From NCBI GenBank assembly GCA_025174535.1, contig JALBUN010000009.1, positions 992,001-1,056,000 on the forward strand: a DNA stretch of 64,000 bases, read 5' to 3'. The DNA is from Cantharellus purpuraceus. Its lineage: Eukaryota > Basidiomycota > Agaricomycetes > Cantharellales > Hydnaceae. Below are positions 34,585 through 46,908 of this stretch, in pieces (the first letter of the stretch is position 1; every line of letters begins with the position of its first letter). The notes beneath the pieces are model-generated. The model did not search any database. It was not told the DNA's origin and was given only the letters and a program-made list of their open reading frames with translations. The translations under genes and the position numbers were made by a program.

Positions 34585-36686
34585 TCAGTCTTGCCCAATT
34601 GTTCTGGATACATCGTATGGACCTATCACAGTTCCCAAGTTCACCCATAAGTATTTAATATAGCTCACCATGACACATTCATTTCACCAACCATGCTTGT
34701 GAACTTCCTGACTAATACGCCTTGTGTAGTTGACGAAAGACATAATTGTCATAAAGCCAAGTTTGGTTCAACCTGACTGGTAAAGAATCCACAACACATC
34801 ACAATGGACAGAGCATGGCTTCCAACGATATAGGTCGCTTATGCATGTTCAAACGCCTGTTCATATACCTGTTCATACGAGGATACCATCTGACATTCAA
34901 GACGATATACATGCTTTGATCATGACGCATAGGAACCTTACATCGACTAGACTGTCAAGACGTTACATCAAAGTCACTCAACATACCCGAGTGTCATTTC
35001 CCTACTCCGTTGGGTCTACATGAAGGAGTGGACCTCTGAAGATTGGCATCATTCTTGCTGGCACATCCGATGCTGCGGCTATTGCACCAGGATGGAGCCT
35101 ACGCACAATCGCCCTGATCCAAGGCAGCATTTTGATGAATTGTACTAGCCGCATAGGGTACGTTTGGAATCAAAAGGCACGCTGAATAAGGTTATGTTGA
35201 TTGTCTCAAGGGTATGGTAACTTCATACTGGTACGTGCTCCTTTCGTTACCTGCACAGCCAGCAAAGCAGAACGCGAACAATGACGAATCTGGCCGTTAT
35301 CACGGCGGGGGAGCTCTGTCAGACCCCTGATTGTGCAGGGCATCATAAAAACTCAGGTTAGAATATCGGGAGGTTTAGGAACAGTCGGAACTGCGATGTC
35401 TGTCCTGTGGTTCAACCCATGAGTTATTCACCCAGCTAGAAACGGTCGGAGGAGTTTATATCATTACTAATTGATAAGAACATCAGAAGGCTAGACCTGA
35501 TTCCATTGTCAGCGACTTCTCCACCGAGTGATGGGCCTGGTGGGTTTATCACTGCTGCTATGCTTTCACATATTCAGCTGTGGTAAATGGCAGTGAGGCC
35601 CAGTGAGCCTCGTCCAAGGACTCTAGAAGAATTCATGTTCTGTACCACTGATCCCCGCACAACACGGAGTTCAAATATGCAACCCCGGCGCTATGCCTTG
35701 CTACGCCATGACGTTGCCGACACACATAAGAAACGGACAGTGCACGTATCCGTGTGCAAACCTATGTGATCTTCTGCCATATCCAGGCTTACAGTAACAA
35801 ATCAGGTACGTCTTCGGCACGTGTAGCGTGGGGTCCATAGCGTGGGGTCCATGGTACTCTAATGGCTACCAAGGCTGTGAGAGTAGAACAGGTTTTCGCA
35901 ACACCACGCAGGTAGAAACAGTATATCAAGAACAATACCTCTATCGTACACAACAGCAAATTTATTGAATAGTACCTTTCGACATGCTGTGCATGATGTC
36001 GCATACTCTTCAGCGTCTTCCGCAGTTCGGAACTGCCAACAATTTCGTAGACATGTTGGAGCACATACTGGTCCCCTCTGTACGTTGGAAATGTACGACG
36101 GCTATAGAGCCGCCCTAGGATCAGGCGGCTCCTAGTATGCAGATGCACCCGTCCATCCACCACCCATCCATGTGGGCATTATGTACCATCCGCACATGCG
36201 AGCAACACATTGCCCCACGAGATCAAGCATCTATTTTGTGCATCCTTCGTGCGGTCATACAACGCTGTCGCACGCGAATCGTCCAAGCCACGCATGTTTG
36301 GATCTGAATATCCCTACAGTGGCTTGAGCCCTGATTTAAGCATCGAGAAGGTATGTTGGTCACGAAGGGGGAGGCGTGGTGTTCAAGAAGTGGGGAGAGA
36401 AGTTGGCTTCATGCCTTTATTGCTCTAAATAGGATAGCGCGCGAGAAAGTTCGGGAAGTTCGGACGTCGTACATCATGCATCACGCATCACGTATGTGCG
36501 GCTAGCTGGTTAGGTTGTCCGCATGCATCGGATCCGACCGCTACCAATCAGACACCTCCTCCAGCGCCCTAACATATATAGATATATGTAGCCGCTCTGC
36601 TTCTTTATCATCTTCGACCTGGTTGGTATCGTGTTTTAATCTAATGCTGTAACCGACCTACAGGCTGCTTCTAAACATCGTACGCT
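34585..36686. other. Intergenic region; right part is the upstream half of a tandem duplication
   Basis: No supported gene. A 15-bp tandem duplication (AGCGTGGGGTCCAT) occurs at about 35825-35853. From about 36070 to 36690 the sequence resembles 39868-40620, with shared blocks CTGTACGTTGGAAA, GTATGCAGATGCACC and CGAATCGTCCAAGCCACGCATGTTTGG. The upstream region was therefore duplicated together with the FAH-hydrolase gene. The A copy carries an extra hairpin-like GGCGGCT stretch near 36098-36135. Confidence 0.5.
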
Positions 36687-38837
36687 ATGCCTTTTGCTGC
36701 CACAGTTCACCATCGATTCCTTCGCTACCGCGTCCCCCCCGGAGCTCACGCTGCCGTAGGACTGGTTAGCGAGGACGAGACATCTGTTAGCGCAATCCTC
36801 AATACGGCTACTGGAGAGATATACTCGGAGCTCTTTCACATCATCGAAGATCACCCGCATCTACCTGCCGAGCACAGTTTCCAGCTCGTATCCGGAAGCG
36901 AAAAAAACATCTCCCAGGTCGAAATACTTGCTCCACTCCCCGGCCGAGATATCATTTGTATCGGAAAAAATTGTCTGTCGTGATTCTTTCCGTGCATTGC
37001 AGGCCTTGAGATGTGCTCACCTCCCATCAGACGTTGAACATGCAAAGGAATTCAACAAAAGCGGATTTGATGCCCCCGACAAGAAGGACGAACCTGAGTT
37101 TCCTGTATTCTTCACCAAACGAGCGTCCTCTATCGTTCCTAATGGATATCCAATTTATCTGCATCCAAGCGTCACTTCCTCCGTGGATTATGAGGGGGAG
37201 CTTGGTGTTGTGATGGGTAGAGGAGGGATTGGAATCAAGAAAGAAGACGCCTGGAAGCATGTGTGGTAGGTTCGAACTATGGTTTATTGGATGAAGAATA
37301 ACAACTCTTCCTTACCAGGGGAGCCGTCATTATCAACGATGTGCGTCACTATTCTTATCATACATATACCGACTTTTGAGGGCATCGACAAAGGTGACGG
37401 CTCGAGAGCGACAACAGGTCCACAAACAGTTCTTCATCGGTAAATCCCTTGATACCTTCTGTCCAATGGTGATGTAACATTGAGCCAAACGTCTGTCACA
37501 GGGAACTAATGTGAGTTAACAGGGTGCCTATGTTGTTCCCTCGTCCTCACTTTCATTCCCGGACCTCCACCTCACGACCAAAGTCAACGGGGAGATTCGT
37601 CAGTCTCAAAATACTTCCAAGCTCATATTCAATGTTCCCTCATTGATCGAGACGGCTAGTATGGGTATCACCTTACAACCTGGCGATATTGTAACAGGAA
37701 CACCGTGTAGGTTCGTTCTCCTGCGTAGTTACTCTCTGACCTCCTATGACAGTTGGAACGGGTATGGCAAATCCTCCAGGTACATGGCTTAAGGAAGGGG
37801 ACATCGTTGAGATATCGATACCCCCCCTCGGTGTCCTTCGCAATCCTGTGGCTTCATCTCATATTTCTCCTTTCCACGTCGACCCTGTGCGATCACGCAA
37901 CACCGCAGGGAGGGTCTTAAGCGGCGATGCCCATAGAATGCTGATCGGTTCTCCTCCAAAAGCCCTTCACGTCGAGGTCTCTGGACCCGAACATGGCACC
38001 CCTGTCTTGTTCATTCATGGCCTTTGTAGTTCTCTGCAATCCTACAAAGGGGCAGTTGAGCTTTCAGGACTCGCACAGACGCACCGTGTGATCCTATTTG
38101 ACCTTGAGGGACATGGTCAAAGCCCCCTCTCTTCTCAAGCGCACAAGGGATTGTCTATTGAGCAGTTCGCTGACGATGCCAAGGCCATGCTCGATGTCCT
38201 TGGGATGAAGACTGCGCATGTTGTCGGGCATTCCATGGGTGGTGTGAGCTTGTTATGTTTATGAGGTTGCAGAAGTACTCACATATACACGTTTCTTTGA
38301 AGCTGATTGCGAATACCTTCGCAGCAAAATATCCAGATGTGGTGAAAAAAATGGGTTCGTTTACGCTTTCGCTGATGTTTTACAATGATTATATAACCCA
38401 GCCTTCCAGTTCTGTTCAGTCCCATAAGTACACATACCAGGAAACCGAGACCGGGAGAAGGCGCTGGGTTAGCACGTTCATCAGGCATGACAGCGATCGC
38501 AGACGCCTGGACCCCTGTCGGGCTTTCTTCCCATACACAGCTGTCAAATCCAGTGGTCAAAATGTTTGTCCATCAGACTCAAGCGCATACCTCTTTCGAG
38601 GCCTTTGCACTCGCATGTGCGGCGATTGTAAATGCGCGGGTCCCCGATTTCACTTGCATCCGAGCGGAGGCGGTCATTATTATAGGAAGGGAGGACACGC
38701 TCGTTCCCAAGGCGATGACAGAATCCATAGCATCATCAATCAAAGGAGCACGAGTCGATTGGTGGGAGAATGTTGGACATTGGCCGATGATCGAGGACGT
38801 CGAACGCACAGCAAAACTTCTTGGGGAATATCTTTGA
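36687..38837 (+). CDS. Fusion of fumarylacetoacetate-hydrolase domain and alpha/beta hydrolase, copy A
   Basis: The N-terminal half is an FAH-family fold: GRDIICIGKN, then (after an intron) YVEHAKEFNKSGFD, FPVFFTKRASSIVPNG, SSVDYEGELGVVMGRGGIGI and AVIINDVTARERQ, giving the two Glu and one Asp that bind the metal. LQPGDIVTGTP and VGTGMANPPGTWLKEGD follow. The same exon (37746-38240) runs without stop into an alpha/beta hydrolase: PVLFIHGLCSS, VILFDLEGHGQSPLS and the nucleophile GHSMGG. Later exons give LIANTFAAKYPDVVKKMVLF, an acid in GREDTLVP and the His in NVGHWPMIEDVER. FAH enzymes cleave C-C bonds of acylpyruvates, and the second domain resembles 3-oxoadipate enol-lactonase types, so aromatic or diketone catabolism is a reasonable inference. 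Roughly eight introns. Confidence 0.85.
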
Positions 38838-39355
38838 GGTGGAAAACGGGACGTGATGTATAGCAAAGCCGCATGCTTGCCGAACGCATTACCAGCACAC
38901 TTTCAGTACGTCAACGAGACAGAGAACCTTCGGAGACGTTACACCTGCCAGACAAGGGTTAGAGAGAAAGGGAGAGAAGAAAGGCAACCCCCACACTATG
39001 TACATTGCCCAACACAGGCAGGACAATCTTGCGGGCATGCCCAAGAGTTAATGTGGAGATAGAGATTAAGAGATGTGAAGGAATCAACAGAACAATGTAC
39101 AGCTAGTCTTACATAGGACTAAGGCCAAAATAATGAAAATCGGATTTAAAAAAAAAAAAAGAAAAAGCCGTGTACTTGAGAGTGACACTTTGGACTTCGT
39201 GACCCAGTGACCCTTGTCACCGATAGCGTCCCGCCCTCGGATCAAGTTGATGTGACTGGTTTCGTGACTCAGTTTGTACTACTAATGAGTGCATTTGCAA
39301 AACCATAGGTTGTACTGCAATCAGCTTGACCCTCCACGGTGGGTAAGCCTCTGAG
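38838..39355. other. Intergenic, 3' flank of copy A
   Basis: Contains a poly-A tract at about 39149-39160. No gene or duplicated block was recognised. It ends at the solo LTR, whose target duplication CTGAG starts at 39351. Confidence 0.45.
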
Positions 39356-39693
39356 TGTTGGAATACCGGATACGGGATCCTACCATAACAACGCATCAAC
39401 ACGGGTTGTCACAATACGGGACATTACTCATTCAATCCACATGACAACGCTCCACCATATTTAAATCTATTTATTCCACTAGTACTTACTTCACAGATAT
39501 ATAAAGGAGTCGCAGCTGTCTCCCTTCCCTCAGTCGTGTTTAATACACACACGCTGAGGTAGGGAGTTACTTTGTTATCCCTAAATATTATGTTCACTTA
39601 TTTCTCATTACAGTTTATCGGTCAAGGTATTTAGATTGTAGTCAGTCGTGTTTAATACACACACGCTGAGTTTATCTGTCAAGTATTTCAATA
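39356..39693 (+). repeat. Solo LTR (Copia type, 338 bp) with CTGAG target duplication
   Basis: Begins TGTTGGAATACC and ends TATTTCAATA. CTGAG precedes it (39351-39355) and follows it (39694-39698). A TATA box (GATATATAAAGG) lies near 39497. The R/U5 part carries two copies of a stem-loop (39528-39559 and 39643-39668) with inner arms CGTGT/ACACG. The end TCAATA equals that of the young Copia LTR at 55864, so it belongs to the same superfamily. Confidence 0.88.
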
Positions 39694-40621
39694 CTGAGAT
39701 ATCTCAAGTACTTTCTTGAATAAGCATAAACAGCTATGCATGTGCATTGGGTTTTGTATAACGGCTCCGCTTGTAGCTATCAATTTTTATCAAGTCCGGG
39801 CCGGCTGGAAGTGGCTTGGTTAAGCGCGGCGGCAGTCACTAATACAAGCGCTATGCATTACTGATCTACCCTGTACGTTGGAAACCAGGTTGCTCCTAGT
39901 TTGTATGTATGTGTATGCAGATGCACCTGCTCATGTACCTTATCCATGTAAGCATTATCCGCATATGCAAGCAATACATCAGTCATTCCCCTCGATGTCA
40001 AGCGTCTATTTTGTGCTTCCTTCGTGTGGTCATTCAACGCTATTGCACACGAATCGTCCAAGCCACGCATGTTTGGGTCTAATATCCCTATCGCAGTCTT
40101 GGCCTTAATTCGAGCATATGTCCGTCGCCAGGAGGGGTGTGTTGAAATCTATGCAGGTATGTATCAGTACGTATAGCGAATACGACTGAGGAACAGTGTC
40201 TAGCTGCGATCGCCCCATATATGATCGCAGTAGTGTCTAGTGGAAGAGCGTGGAACCTGTGGAATGTAAGTGAAACTGTGGAACTACGCGGTGACGCGTC
40301 ATGATTGTTGACGCATTATGGAATGTGGATGTGAACACATTCCACATCCATACTCCAGTGGGGTGTGGCATATAAGAGTAGTTTCATACTTTTGTTACTG
40401 ATAATGTATACCCCACATTTCGGGAAATTGGGGCATTATGCACTATGCATCACGTATCTGTGACTAGTGGACTAGTTAGGTCGTCCGCATACGTCAGACC
40501 CCACCGCTACTGATCAACATCACCCACCATCTAAATACGTGGCTTCTCTTTTCCATGTCAACCCGGCCAGTATCGTGATCTAATATAACCTAATACAGAC
40601 TTTTCCTGACCATCGTGCGTT
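39694..40621. other. Upstream region of copy B, with hairpins
   Basis: From about 39868 it matches the region upstream of copy A. It also holds inverted repeats absent there: 40165-40188 (CAGT-A-CGTAT / ATACG-ACTG), 40204-40230 (CTGCGATC / GATCGCAG, flanked by 9-bp direct repeats AGTGTCTAG at 40195-40203 and 40232-40240) and 40319-40344 (TGGAATGTG / CACATTCCA). No gene seen. Confidence 0.5.
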
Positions 40622-42777
40622 ATGCCCCCTGCTGTTACGGTTCACCATCGATTCCTTCGCTACCGCGTCCCCCCCGGAGCTCACGCTGCCGTAGGACTGG
40701 TTAGCGAGGACGAGACATCTGTTAGCGCAATCCTCAATACGGCTACTGGAGAGATATACTCGGAGCTCTTTCACATCATCGAAGATCACCCGCATCTACC
40801 TGCCGAGCACAGTTTCCAGCTCGTATCCGGAAGCGAAAAAAACATCTCCCAGGTCGAAATACTTGCTCCACTCCCCGGCCGAGATATCATTTGTATCGGA
40901 AAAAATTGTCTGTCGTGATTCTTTCCGTGCATTGCAGGCCTTGAGATGTGCTCACCTCCCATCAGACGTTGAACATGCAAAGGAATTCAACAAAAGCGGA
41001 TTTGATGCCCCCGACAAGAAGGACGAACCTGAGTTTCCTGTATTCTTCACCAAACGAGCGTCCTCTATCGTTCCTAATGGACATCCAATTTATCTGCATC
41101 CAAGCGTCACTTCCTCCGTGGATTATGAGGGGGAGCTTGGTGTTGTGATGGGTAGAGGAGGGATTGGAATCAAGAAAGAAGACGCCTGGAAGCATGTGTG
41201 GTAGGTTCGAACTATAGTTTATTGGATGAAGAATAACAACTCTTCCTTACCAGGGGAGCCGTCATTATCAACGATGTGCGTCACTATTCTTATCATACAT
41301 ATACCGACTTTTGAGGGCATCGACAAAGGTGACGGCTCGAGAGCGACAACGGGACCACAAACAGTTCTTCATCGGTAAATCCCTTGATACCTTCTGTCCA
41401 ATGGTGATGTAACATTGAGCCAAACGTCTGTCACAGGGAACTAATGTGAGTTAACAGGGTGCCTATGTTGTTCCCTCGTCCTCACTTTCATTCCCGGACC
41501 TCCACCTCACGACCAAAGTCAACGGGGAGATTCGTCAGTCTCAAAATACTTCCAAGCTCATATTCGATGTTCCCTCATTGATCGAGACGGCTAGTATGGG
41601 TATCACCTTACAACCTGGCGATATTGTAACAGGAACACCGTGTAGGTTCGTTCTCCTGCGTAGTTACTCTCTGACCTCCTGTGATAGTTGGAACGGGTAT
41701 GGCAAATCCTCCAGGTACATGGCTTAAGGAAGGGGACATCGTTGAGATATCGATACCCCCCCTCGGTGTCCTTCGCAATCCTGTGGCTTCATCTCATATT
41801 TCTCCTTTCCACGTCGACCCTGTGCGATCACGCAACACCGCAGGGAGGGTCTTAAGCGGCGATGCCCATAGAATGCTGATCGGTTCTCCTCCAAAAGCCC
41901 TTCACGTCGAGGTCTCTGGACCCGAACATGGCACCCCTGTCTTGTTCATTCATGGCCTTTGTAGTTCTCTGCAATCCTACAAAGGGGCAGTTGAGCTTTC
42001 AGGACTCGCACAGACGCACCGTGTGATCCTGTTTGACCTTGAGGGACATGGTCAAAGCCCCCTCTCTTCTCAAGCTCACAAGGGATTGTCTATTGAGCAA
42101 TTTGCTGACGATGCCAAGGCCATACTCGATGTCCTTGGGATGGGGACTGCACACGTTGTCGGGCATTCCATGGGCGGTGTGAGCTTGTTATGTTTGGATG
42201 ATGTTGCAGGAGTACTCACATATACACGTTTCTTTGAAGCTGATTGCGAATACCTTCGCAGCAAAATATCCAGATGTGGTGAAAAAAATGGGTTCGTTTA
42301 CGCTTTCGCTGATGTTTTATAATGATTATATAACCCAGCCTTCCAGTTCTGTTCAGTCCCATAAGTACTCATGCTAAAAATATGAGTTTGGAAGAATACG
42401 CTGCGTTAGCACGCTCATCAGGTATGACAACGATCGCAGACGCCTGGGCCTCTGTCGGGCTTTCTTCCCATACACAGCTGTCAAATCCGGTGGCAAAAAT
42501 GTTTGTCCACCAGACCCAAGTGCATACCCCTGTCGAGAGCTTTGCTCTCACACTGGCAGCAATCGTAGATGCGCGGGTTCCTGATTTCACTTGTTTCCGA
42601 GTGGAGACCGTTACTATTGTTGCCGGAAGGGAGGACATGCTCACTCCTAAGGAGATAACCGAGTTCCTAGGATCTTCGATTAAAGGGGCACGAGTCTATT
42701 GGTGGGACCATATCGGACATTGGCCAATGATCGAGGATGTTGAACGCGCGGCAAAATCTCTTGCGGAATATCTTTGA
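40622..42777 (+). CDS. Fusion of fumarylacetoacetate-hydrolase domain and alpha/beta hydrolase, copy B
   Basis: Same architecture, introns and catalytic residues as the gene at 36687. FAH metal ligands are in SSVDYEGELGVV and NDVTARERQ. The hydrolase has GHSMGG, the acid in AGREDMLTP and the His in HIGHWPMIEDVER. It is almost identical to copy A, introns included, from about residue 7 to the start of the hydrolase domain. It diverges clearly in the last exon (MSLEEYAALARSSGMTTIAD and after), where changes are mostly in frame, showing both genes evolved under constraint. The penultimate intron (GTTCGT...TTCCAG) joins KKM to VLFSPISTHAKN. The ATG context TTATGCCCCC differs from copy A. Confidence 0.85.
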
Positions 42778-43903
42778 GGTATAAATCACGACCTGATGTG
42801 TAAACTTGGATATTCTGGCATAGTGACCGCTGAAAGTGCCCTTCGTCACCGACAGCATGCTGACTTCTCAGACACTTGTTAAAGAAGTCTGATCAGTTGT
42901 GTATGTCTCAAGTGATGCTGTGCCATCCGTCCTTTGAAAATTAATAAGTATAGACTTCCTGCAAGTTTTATAAAAGTAATTGCGGGTAAACCTTTTGAAA
43001 GACTTCAGAGTTGAATATATTTGAATATTTCTCTCGACTTGGGAATGCAAAAAAAAAATATTTGTACACGGATTACATAACAAAATTAATCGGAGGAACA
43101 CACCTCCACAAGTCCTGTAATGAGTCCATTTGAACGCTTCTGAGGTAGCTGTGCATGCAATAGAGCCATGTGGAACATGGTAACATGATCAGTGGCTTTC
43201 AAAGCTCGACTGATGGTAAGGGCTTCGCAGTCCAACGGCCACAAGCGTCTGCGTATCCGACAGTTGAACCACCAGGGCATGGGCGTCACTTGACATTGAG
43301 GTATGCCGGCAATGCTTTCTGCGTGAACTTCACACCGGACCGCTAAAATATCGGCCTGGGGTTAGGATGCGTTGTTGTAAGAATCGCGGGAGTGCGTTGC
43401 CGGATGGGGTCAGCTTGTGACAAAAATAGAGGGGAGAGAGTGCTAGAAGGGGCCGTGTAACTGCTCAGGTGGGATGGTAGCCATGTGAGGCAAGACACAA
43501 CCTGTTGTGGGTAGGAGTGGACGCGTTCTTGACTAGTACTATCAAGTGCCCACGGTCTAGTAATTATTCTGCCGGGCATACGCCGGAGCTAATAACTATT
43601 GGTAACATATACTCTCTACTGAGGTTCGTACCACATTCGAATTTCCTCTTCTCAGAATGATCAATCTAACATGCGTTTTTTGGTAGTTTTATAACTCTAG
43701 GTTAGACATACATAACATTAGTCTTCGTTTCCCGAGACTGAGTTTTATAAATCTAGCTTCCCTGTTCTTACTACGCAACAGGCGTTGCTGCTAGCGGCAG
43801 GATATTCTTGCACTTATCCACCACGTCACACATGGTGCATAGTGCTCATAATCAATAAATGATACTGTCAAGGCGAGTGCATCACTATTTCCCCCTCTTC
43901 AGA
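42778..43903. other. Intergenic, no gene recognised
   Basis: Holds the 3' end of copy B and the promoter of the lactonase gene. An A tract lies near 43049-43057. Short ORFs on the minus strand (60-78 residues) show no family features. Confidence 0.45.
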
Positions 43904-45233
43904 ATGGTAAACTTCACAATCCTTGCAGGTGGTTATTCAACCGTTATCTCGGCGTTCTCTTTCATGCCAGGCCTGACGAGGGCAGGCAGCAATGGGACAC
44001 TATCACTTATTTCACAGTCCAACGCTGGTAACTCTCCCAGCTGGATTCAGAGAAGTGCACATAACTCTAGCATACTCTAGTGAGCAACCGAATCTAAAAG
44101 TAATCACTGGCCTAACCGCACCCAGCGCTACGAATGAGGTCACTGATGGCCAACTCGTTTCCTTCACTATTGGAAAGAATGGAGCAGTCAGCCTTGTCTC
44201 CAGCACGTCTTCAGGCGGAAATGGCCCCGCGTATCTTTTGCCTCTAAAACAGTCTAACGAGGTTGCTATACTCAACGTCGGTTTCCGTGCCCATTTTCAT
44301 AGCAATGAGCTCATATTATACACAGTATGGATCAGGAAATGGCAAGGTCATTCCACTACAAAATGACATGCTCCATTTTGTGACAGACGCATCGCCTCCA
44401 CTGATCACCTTTAACCCGGCCCCCGCATCCGTGTCTCATCCGCATGAGGGTGTGGAAGTAGGCGATCAGCTTTTTGTACCTGATCTTGTGAGTTTTGTAT
44501 ATGCATCGTACCCTTTTCCTACTGCTCATTTAATACATAGGGTTCAGATAAAGTCTGGCGACTGAATAAAACGTCGACCAATACGTGGGAGATTACAAGC
44601 TTCATCACTCAACCTACGGGTAGTGGTCCGCGACACATGATTGCTAAAGGTACGTGTTCTACTTGGGTCGTTGCATGCTGACATCATCTTTTGTGTAGAC
44701 GGGATCCTGTACCTTCTTCACGAGACTGCTTCTCTTTTGACCTCGCAAAAGATTCCACACAATGATGAGACGTCCTCGCCTTTCATCTCGATGTCTTTTA
44801 CCACTCCAGCAGGCGCTAACAGGACTAATTATGGCGCAGCTGAGATCCAGATTCCGCCCACAACTCCGGAATTCCACGACCAATTCATATATACCTCCAA
44901 CAGACAGATTGGAGGAGCAGAAGACCCACTCGGTAAGCCTAGATCCACGTCATTTGTCTTCAAATGTTGCCATTGACACTCTGGATCTCAGGGGATACTA
45001 TTGCGATCTTCTCGCTCGCATCGAACGGTTCATTCACCTTCGTCAGACAAGTGCACACTGGGTTGCAAAATCTGCGAGGGTTTATTATTGACCCGAGCAG
45101 CAGATATCTAGTAGCCGGCGGGAATGTAGCGGGAGGAGTCAAGATCTTTGAGCGAATCTGTGGCGGCGCAGACTTGATGGAGATAGCTGCGAGCGATGAA
45201 GTTCCTACCGCTAGTAGCTTTGTGTGGCTATAA
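43904..45233 (+). CDS. Lactonase-type seven-bladed beta-propeller protein
   Basis: Resembles the 6-phosphogluconolactonase / carboxy-cis,cis-muconate cyclase superfamily of fungal secreted or cytosolic lactonases. ATG 43904: MVNFTILAGGYSTVISAFSF. Blades are seen as ATNEVTDGQLVSFTIGKNGA, STSSGGNGPAYLLPLKQSNE, then (after an intron) YGSGNGKVIPLQ, VSHPHEGVEVGDQLFVPDLG, TQPTGSGPRHM, DGILYLLHETASLL, FIYTSNRQIGGAEDPLGDTI, FVRQVHTGLQNLRGFIIDPS and a terminal blade GGNVAGGVKIFER. The HPHE, GPRH and blade-end motifs match the family. Introns: about 44079-44123, 44279-44331, 44489-44541, 44650-44699 and 44932-44991. Stop 45233. The substrate is not predictable. Confidence 0.82.
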
Positions 45234-45599
45234 CAGCTGTACACATCCAAGCAATAGCAACAGAACATTGGCGGGTTCAACTTCGTAGCTCTTCACATAT
45301 ATTCGCTTCTGAGGATCCGATTGCACATAGTGTTGATTACAATTGAGAAAATCATTTAGGCCCTATAGAATGGTGTCGCACTTACTCCAAGGGTATTGTG
45401 CGTTCTCAAAGTCGTAGACATCATCAAATGATCAAAAATCAGTTTCCGTACATGTCAACTCACCGGAAACTAACCAGAGACACACCATATCAGGCTATTG
45501 AATCTATAGACTAGCCCGACAGCACCTTGAGCCGGTTCTGTTGTTACGTCAAGCGCCGGAATGTGATCATCGTAGTGTGCATAATCCACGAACCCTCGA

Positions 45600-46615
45600 A
45601 TACGTACTAATTGCCATGCTCCAAACAACTGTAGCATACTCTAGTGACAACTGACAAACGACTACAGTAGCCAGTTTCAAGCGATCCTGATGGCATTAGT
45701 ACAACAAACGAGGTTGATAGCTAACTATTAGTAACCAGTTTCCGTTATTGGTGAGTCTTGGAAGACTCAACTGTGTCGTCAGTATGTCTTCAGGTGGAAA
45801 AACCCCCTAAATTCTCGCCCCTGATGCAGTGCAAGGAAGTTATACCCAACGCCAGTTGTGCCGTATATTCATGTTAGGCAGACCTTGGATCAGGGAATGG
45901 TCTGGTTATCCAATAGTGCAGGACGACCTGCTCCACTTTGTTACAGAACCAGCACTCCCGCAGATACGTTTGACCTGATAATCCGCACCCCGCTCATCTG
46001 CATGAAGCTGTCGAAGTCGGTGATCAGATTTTTCGTACCTGACCTTGTGGAATCAGTACATGCCATGTAGCTTGCTGCTGCTGAAATTGCACATAGGGTT
46101 ACGACAGGGTTTGGGGACTGAATAGAACGTCGACGGGCACATGGGGATTCGTAGAATATTTCATGTAACAATGAGGCATCCTCGCTGCTCACCTCATCTT
46201 ATACCATATCTGAAGGGGTTGATTGGTAGTGAGGCTGAGTCCCAAACGATTCATATATACTTCGAACAGACAGAATGAGGTATAGAGGATCCCCTGGTGA
46301 GCGCAATTTATCCTGGATCAGTTGTCTCTTAATACGTGCCATTAACACGCCCAATCTCAGGGGGACGATTGCGATCCTTTCTCTTGCGATGAATAGTCCA
46401 TTTGTTTGATGGGTTTATTATCGACCTGAGTTGCAAATCTCTGATAGCCGGAGGAAATGAGGCGAGAGGTGTCAAGATTTTCGAGTGAATCCGGGGTGGC
46501 GCAGACGTGGTAGAGGTGACCGCGAGTGACGAAGTTCCTACCGCCAGTAGCTTGTGTGGTTGCAAACTTGTGAAGCTTGTGGCATTCAACCAAGATATGG
46601 CTTCTGGAATCAAAT
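45600..46615 (+). pseudogene. Decayed copy of the lactonase gene
   Basis: Collinear, degraded matches to the upstream gene: CTGTAGCATACTCTAGTGA near 45630, a TCTTCAGGTGGAAA block near 45787, TTGGATCAGGGAATGG near 45887, the CATCTGCATGAAGCTGTCGAAGT block near 45993, and the C-terminal GTGTCAAGATTTTCGAGTGA near 46468 with ACGAAGTTCCTACCGCCAGTAG after it. Stops and frame changes are frequent and no long ORF remains. It is a tandem duplicate that has lost function. The flanks 45234-45599 and 46616-46908 hold nothing recognised. Confidence 0.72.
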
Positions 46616-46908
46616 TCTAAACGGATTACTCTAAAGTGCGAGGATCTATATGGACGCCAGCTTGTTTACTATCCAAGCAGATCGGGCCGTAAACTGTTGC
46701 AGCAGATGATAAATTGTCAACAACAAGATTAAATATCACGGAACAGATTGTCGAGATTAAATGTAAGCAACCTGCTTAAGTATGGTGCTCGAAGTTTAAG
46801 CAGCAGAGCCATAGCACGTGACCTACTTGGTCGCGGGGATGTGACAGACGCGTGACAGCGTCTAGTTCCGCCTCGTGCGCTTCGGACGATGCACACAGCG
46901 CATTCAAC

